Assembly (NCBI GenBank): GCA_963579995.1
Contig: CAUZIY010000130.1
Span: 1 to 8,988 of the forward strand
Direction of reading: 5' to 3'
DNA length: 8,988 nucleotides
Source: UBA6626 sp963579995
GTDB taxonomy: Bacteria; Planctomycetota; Phycisphaerae; Phycisphaerales; Phycisphaeraceae
Shown: one piece after another, positions 6,222 to 8,988 of the stretch
Layout of the letters: each line of letters starts with the position of its first letter
Numbering within the stretch: position 1 is the first letter of the stretch
The notes under the pieces: model-generated
The model's input: the letters and a program-made list of their open reading frames with translations, nothing else
Told to the model about the DNA's origin: nothing
Database searches by the model: none
Program-made: the position numbers and the translations under genes

Positions 6222-7256
6222 CTACCGGTCAAATTGGGCATCAAAGGCGATGGTTGATCTTGGGAAATCAATACTGCGCATGAATTCGCACGCCTCCTGT
6301 GCACCGTATTCACGATCCATACGCGAATCCTCCCATTCAACACTTAATGGCCCCTGGTAGTTGATGTCATTAAGTGCAACAATAATTTCCTCAAAGTTTA
6401 TGTCGCCGTGACCCAGTGAGCGAAAATCCCAATAACGGTGCGGGTCACCAAAATCGGTGTGGCCTCCGAAGATGCCGACCGTTCCATTACCATGCCCCCA
6501 CCATGCATCTTTCATATGGGCGTGGTAGATTCGGTCTCGGAATGTGTAAAGAAACTGGATGTAATCAACACCCTGATAGCCCAGGTGTGATGGGTCATAG
6601 TTAAACCCAAATCGCTTATGCCCGTCAACGGCGTCAATGGCACGCTGGGACGTCGCAATATCAAATGCGATCTCTGTTGGATGAACCTCGAGAGCGAAGT
6701 TCACATTAACTTGATCAAACGTGTCAAGAATAGGTTTAAAACGACGGCCAAAGTCTTTAAAACCCTGGTCCCAATAGTTCTGGGTAGTGGGAGGAAAGGC
6801 GTAGTTGCTGTGCCAGATACTGGATCCTGTGAACCCGTTCACAACTGCGGGAAAGTCATCCGTCTTTCCGTGGCCAGGCTTGGCATCAAAGAACTTACGG
6901 CAGGCTTCCCCAGCATGGATCATGTGTTGCGCTGCGCGTTGCTGAACCTTTTCGGGGTCACCATTGCCCCATACATCTTCTGGAAGAATGGCCTGGTGGC
7001 GTTCGTCTACCCGGTCGCAGATGGCCTGCCCGACCAGGTGGTTGGAAATTGAATAGGCAGTTAGGCCATGATCCAACAATATCTGCCAGCGTTCCTCGCA
7101 GTATCCCTTTTCCTTGATTGCACGGTTAATATCGAAGTGATCACCCCAGCAGACCAGTTCGATTCCATCGTAGCCGAAACTTGCGACTTTTTCGCACAAA
7201 GTCAGGAAGGGTAAATCCGCCCACTGCCCACCGCAGAGAGTTACAGGTCTTGGCAT
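6222..7256 (-). CDS. Sugar phosphate isomerase/epimerase-like TIM-barrel protein
   Basis: This protein of 344 residues belongs to the xylose-isomerase-like / AP-endonuclease-2 TIM-barrel superfamily, which isomerises, epimerises or dehydrates sugars with a divalent metal. The N-terminal strand leads to GYDGIELVCWG (28-38), the usual beta-2 motif. Likely metal ligands sit where the family places them: Glu190 in ALEVHP, Asp221 in NYDPSH, His247 in YHAHMKD and Glu307 in SVEWED; His192 and His224 are probable active-site neighbours. FDINRAI (41-47) and WGHGNGTVGIFGGHTDFG (253-270) are further candidate substrate loops. There is no signal peptide, so it should be cytoplasmic. The substrate cannot be named from sequence; proteins of this type are often annotated simply as sugar phosphate isomerase/epimerase. 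It is placed between the SPFH gene (81 bases upstream) and nfeD (48 bases downstream) on the same strand. TTTGAGATCCC lies three bases before the ATG. Confidence 0.85.
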   Translation of the reverse strand: MPRPVTLCGGQWADLPFLTLCEKVASFGYDGIELVCWGDHFDINRAIKEKGYCEERWQILLDHGLTAYSISNHLVGQAICDRVDERHQAILPEDVWGNGDPEKVQQRAAQHMIHAGEACRKFFDAKPGHGKTDDFPAVVNGFTGSSIWHSNYAFPPTTQNYWDQGFKDFGRRFKPILDTFDQVNVNFALEVHPTEIAFDIATSQRAIDAVDGHKRFGFNYDPSHLGYQGVDYIQFLYTFRDRIYHAHMKDAWWGHGNGTVGIFGGHTDFGDPHRYWDFRSLGHGDINFEEIIVALNDINYQGPLSVEWEDSRMDREYGAQEACEFMRSIDFPRSTIAFDAQFDR

Positions 7257-7259
7257 ATG

Positions 7260-7270
7260 GGGATCTCAAA
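7260..7270 (-). promoter_or_regulatory. TTTGAGATCCC element before the isomerase-like gene
   Basis: This is the second copy of the 11-base sequence, again exactly three bases before an ATG on the - strand. It lies in an AT-rich 81-base gap after the SPFH gene. The - strand of that gap also contains TTTTTATACTC and CATTTTTTATTC, which could hold a promoter, although no clean -35/-10 pair stands out. Confidence 0.35.
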
Positions 7271-7337
7271 TTGTATGCAAGTGGATCGAATAAAAAATGA
7301 GTATAAAAACCTGCTTCCAATGGAGACCGTGATGTTG

Positions 7338-8900
7338 TTATTCATTTCTTGTTGTCGTCTGAGAGACCATGCTATCGAGCATAGTGCCAATTAATGCGGT
7401 GGTTTCAGCGCTTGTTCCTTCACTCTTGGCCTGGCCGGTAACCATTACGCGTGGTGTAATCTGAATGTTGCGATCACCAATAATCTTGAGTAGCTCAACA
7501 AGAGCGGCATTGCCGGGACCAATCTGTTCGGCAACGACACGATATGCTTCGGCTTGCGCTTCGGCACGAATACGGATTGCTTCGGCCTGGGCTTGTGCTT
7601 CAATAATTTGGCGTTCATTTTGTTTAACGGCGATGTCCACCTCGTAACTCGCAGTGGCCAGGCGCTTTTCTTCTTCCGCTTCTTGGCGAGTCTTGGTGAG
7701 TTTTTTCTGCTGTTCTGCTGTTCGTTGCTGCTCTTCAAATGTCTTTTGTTCCTGAATGGCGATTTCCCGATCAGTTTGTGTTTTCAGCAGCGGCCCCAAC
7801 GTTTCAACGTCGCCGACATCACCGATCCGGACTGCCGTGACGGAGACGCCGACCTTTGTCATTTCGTTAGCGAGCATGACCAATGATTGGGATTCCTGTG
7901 TCGATCGTTGCTGGACGTAGTCAAGGGCCTTTACGGTTTCTGCATTATTTCGGAAAATTGCCCGGACAGCTGAGTTCAGACGACTCTGTAATACCGAACC
8001 ATCGTCTCCGAAATTGGCGACAACTAATGCCGCGTTACTTGGTTCCAACTCGTATTCCACACGCACATCAACCGGGAAAGTGAATCCATCCGATGAGCGA
8101 ACGGTAATTTCCTTCTCTTCGCCGCGGGCACCCTGTTTGGCGTATCGAACCACCTTCTTTTCTGTAGAAATGATGGTCACTTCAAGGGCTTTGGTGTTGA
8201 TGTAATAGATCTGTGGCATGAGTGGCTGGCGCCAGATACCACGTTGCCCCCGGTCAACTAACGCATTGGATTCCATCTGATCATCAGATTCGAGATCACC
8301 AACGTTAGATTTGACCACTCCTACGGTCGCCTTGGCGATGTTTGTCGCTGGAACGGTTTCAATGCGAAAGACTTTGGGATTCATGCGATACTTGCCCGGG
8401 GTGAGCACTGATGCCTGAGGTCCTTTGTATCCATTGCCTTCATCCAGAAAATAATCACCGCGGAGCATCTGTTGGAAGTTATCTTGAGACCATTCGGGTG
8501 CATAGATCTCACCGGGTGGCAATGGCAAGCCGTCTGTCGTGGTCAACAAGCCCACCTCGCCTTCACGAATTTCGACCACCCGGTAGGTCTCGATGGTGAA
8601 AATCCCCGGCCACATCAATGGGTTCCACCCGGGGCCAAGAATTATGGCTTGTGGTCCTTTTTCCCCCTGCGTCGCGATGATTTTACCTGCCGGTAGTGCC
8701 GACCCGATATTTCTGATCACAACACCAACGCTATCCTCCCCGACATACCGGTAGGAACTGGCCCAGAAGAATAAAGAAAATACCAGCAGTGCCGACAGAA
8801 TCATCAGGCCGCGGAGCGTGGCGTTCGCCACCTTGGAGAGATTTGCAAGGATCGCAATGCCCAATACCAGACCGATGAGCGCAATGGCGAGTGAAATCAT
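7338..8900 (-). CDS. SPFH/flotillin-like membrane protein with N-terminal repeats
   Basis: This 520-residue protein is anchored by two N-terminal hydrophobic segments (about 4-20 and 29-48). About 180 residues of beta-rich sequence follow, containing a degenerate repeat: SVGVV at 57-61, EVGLL at 115-119 and TVGVV at 192-196 each start a unit. The first two units share KGPQA (81-85 and 159-163), then L-x-PG and an F-x-IET strand. The SPFH (band 7) domain occupies about 235-372. A long charged, glutamine- and alanine-rich coiled coil (about 376-455) ends with EAQAQAEAIRIRAEAQAEAY, typical of flotillins. The tail contains VELLKIIGDRNIQITPRVMV (468-487), where flotillins carry an oligomerisation region. 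Such proteins form large membrane-bound rings or cages that scaffold membrane domains, usually with an NfeD partner; nfeD is two genes downstream. The ATG start is supported by GAAAGG (8912-8917), 11 bases upstream. Confidence 0.85.
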   Translation of the reverse strand: MISLAIALIGLVLGIAILANLSKVANATLRGLMILSALLVFSLFFWASSYRYVGEDSVGVVIRNIGSALPAGKIIATQGEKGPQAIILGPGWNPLMWPGIFTIETYRVVEIREGEVGLLTTTDGLPLPPGEIYAPEWSQDNFQQMLRGDYFLDEGNGYKGPQASVLTPGKYRMNPKVFRIETVPATNIAKATVGVVKSNVGDLESDDQMESNALVDRGQRGIWRQPLMPQIYYINTKALEVTIISTEKKVVRYAKQGARGEEKEITVRSSDGFTFPVDVRVEYELEPSNAALVVANFGDDGSVLQSRLNSAVRAIFRNNAETVKALDYVQQRSTQESQSLVMLANEMTKVGVSVTAVRIGDVGDVETLGPLLKTQTDREIAIQEQKTFEEQQRTAEQQKKLTKTRQEAEEEKRLATASYEVDIAVKQNERQIIEAQAQAEAIRIRAEAQAEAYRVVAEQIGPGNAALVELLKIIGDRNIQITPRVMVTGQAKSEGTSAETTALIGTMLDSMVSQTTTRNE

Positions 8901-8988
8901 GGTTTACTTAACCTTTCTATTTTAATTCAGACCACCTAAAACGATGGGGCCGTTTCAGCTTGTTGGTTTAATTTAGGATACTGACCCT
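8901..8988 (-). promoter_or_regulatory. Upstream region of the SPFH gene, window edge
   Basis: Reading the - strand, the 88 bases before the SPFH gene are AT-rich and include TAAATTAAACC, TTAAAATAG and the weak Shine-Dalgarno GAAAGG at 8912-8917. The promoter of the SPFH-isomerase-nfeD group may lie here, but no -35/-10 pair is convincing. The previous gene is outside the window. Confidence 0.25.

Overview
The window looks like a chromosomal segment of a bacterium of moderate GC content, most plausibly a planctomycete of the Phycisphaerae type. This is an inference from gene content: a large flotillin-like SPFH protein, a short NfeD, a sugar-isomerase-like TIM barrel of a kind planctomycetes carry in many copies, a solitary short FliN-like protein, weak or absent Shine-Dalgarno sequences, and metabolic genes not packed into classical operons. 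No rRNA, tRNA, CRISPR array, insertion sequence or phage gene was seen.

Left part (1-3111): the last 34 codons of a class V aminotransferase (cysteine desulfurase-like) on the + strand; a 296-base gap without a convincing gene; mmsB (3-hydroxyisobutyrate dehydrogenase, + strand, with the only good Shine-Dalgarno site in the window); then, convergent and only 19 bases away, a 597-residue membrane ATPase on the - strand. Its Walker A and probable Walker B motifs are separated by about 350 residues containing two transmembrane helices and a proline-rich loop. This is the least conventional protein here.

Middle (3112-5609): a 566-base divergent intergenic region ends in several small inverted repeats just before trpE (anthranilate synthase component I, + strand). 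trpE is followed 51 bases later by a small FliN/SpoA-domain protein on the same strand. A weak hairpin separates it from the convergent gene set on the right.

Right part (5664-8988), all on the - strand and read right to left: a 520-residue SPFH/flotillin-like membrane protein, a sugar-phosphate-isomerase-like TIM barrel, and a short NfeD protein. SPFH and NfeD are well-known partners in membrane-domain organisation. Here a metabolic-type enzyme lies between them, with gaps of 81 and 48 bases. The N-terminal half of the SPFH protein contains about three copies of a beta-rich repeat ahead of the SPFH domain.

Two - strand genes (the ATPase and the isomerase) share the same 11-base sequence, TTTGAGATCCC, exactly three bases before their start codons. 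Everything here was read by eye; family assignments rest on recognised motifs, not on searches.
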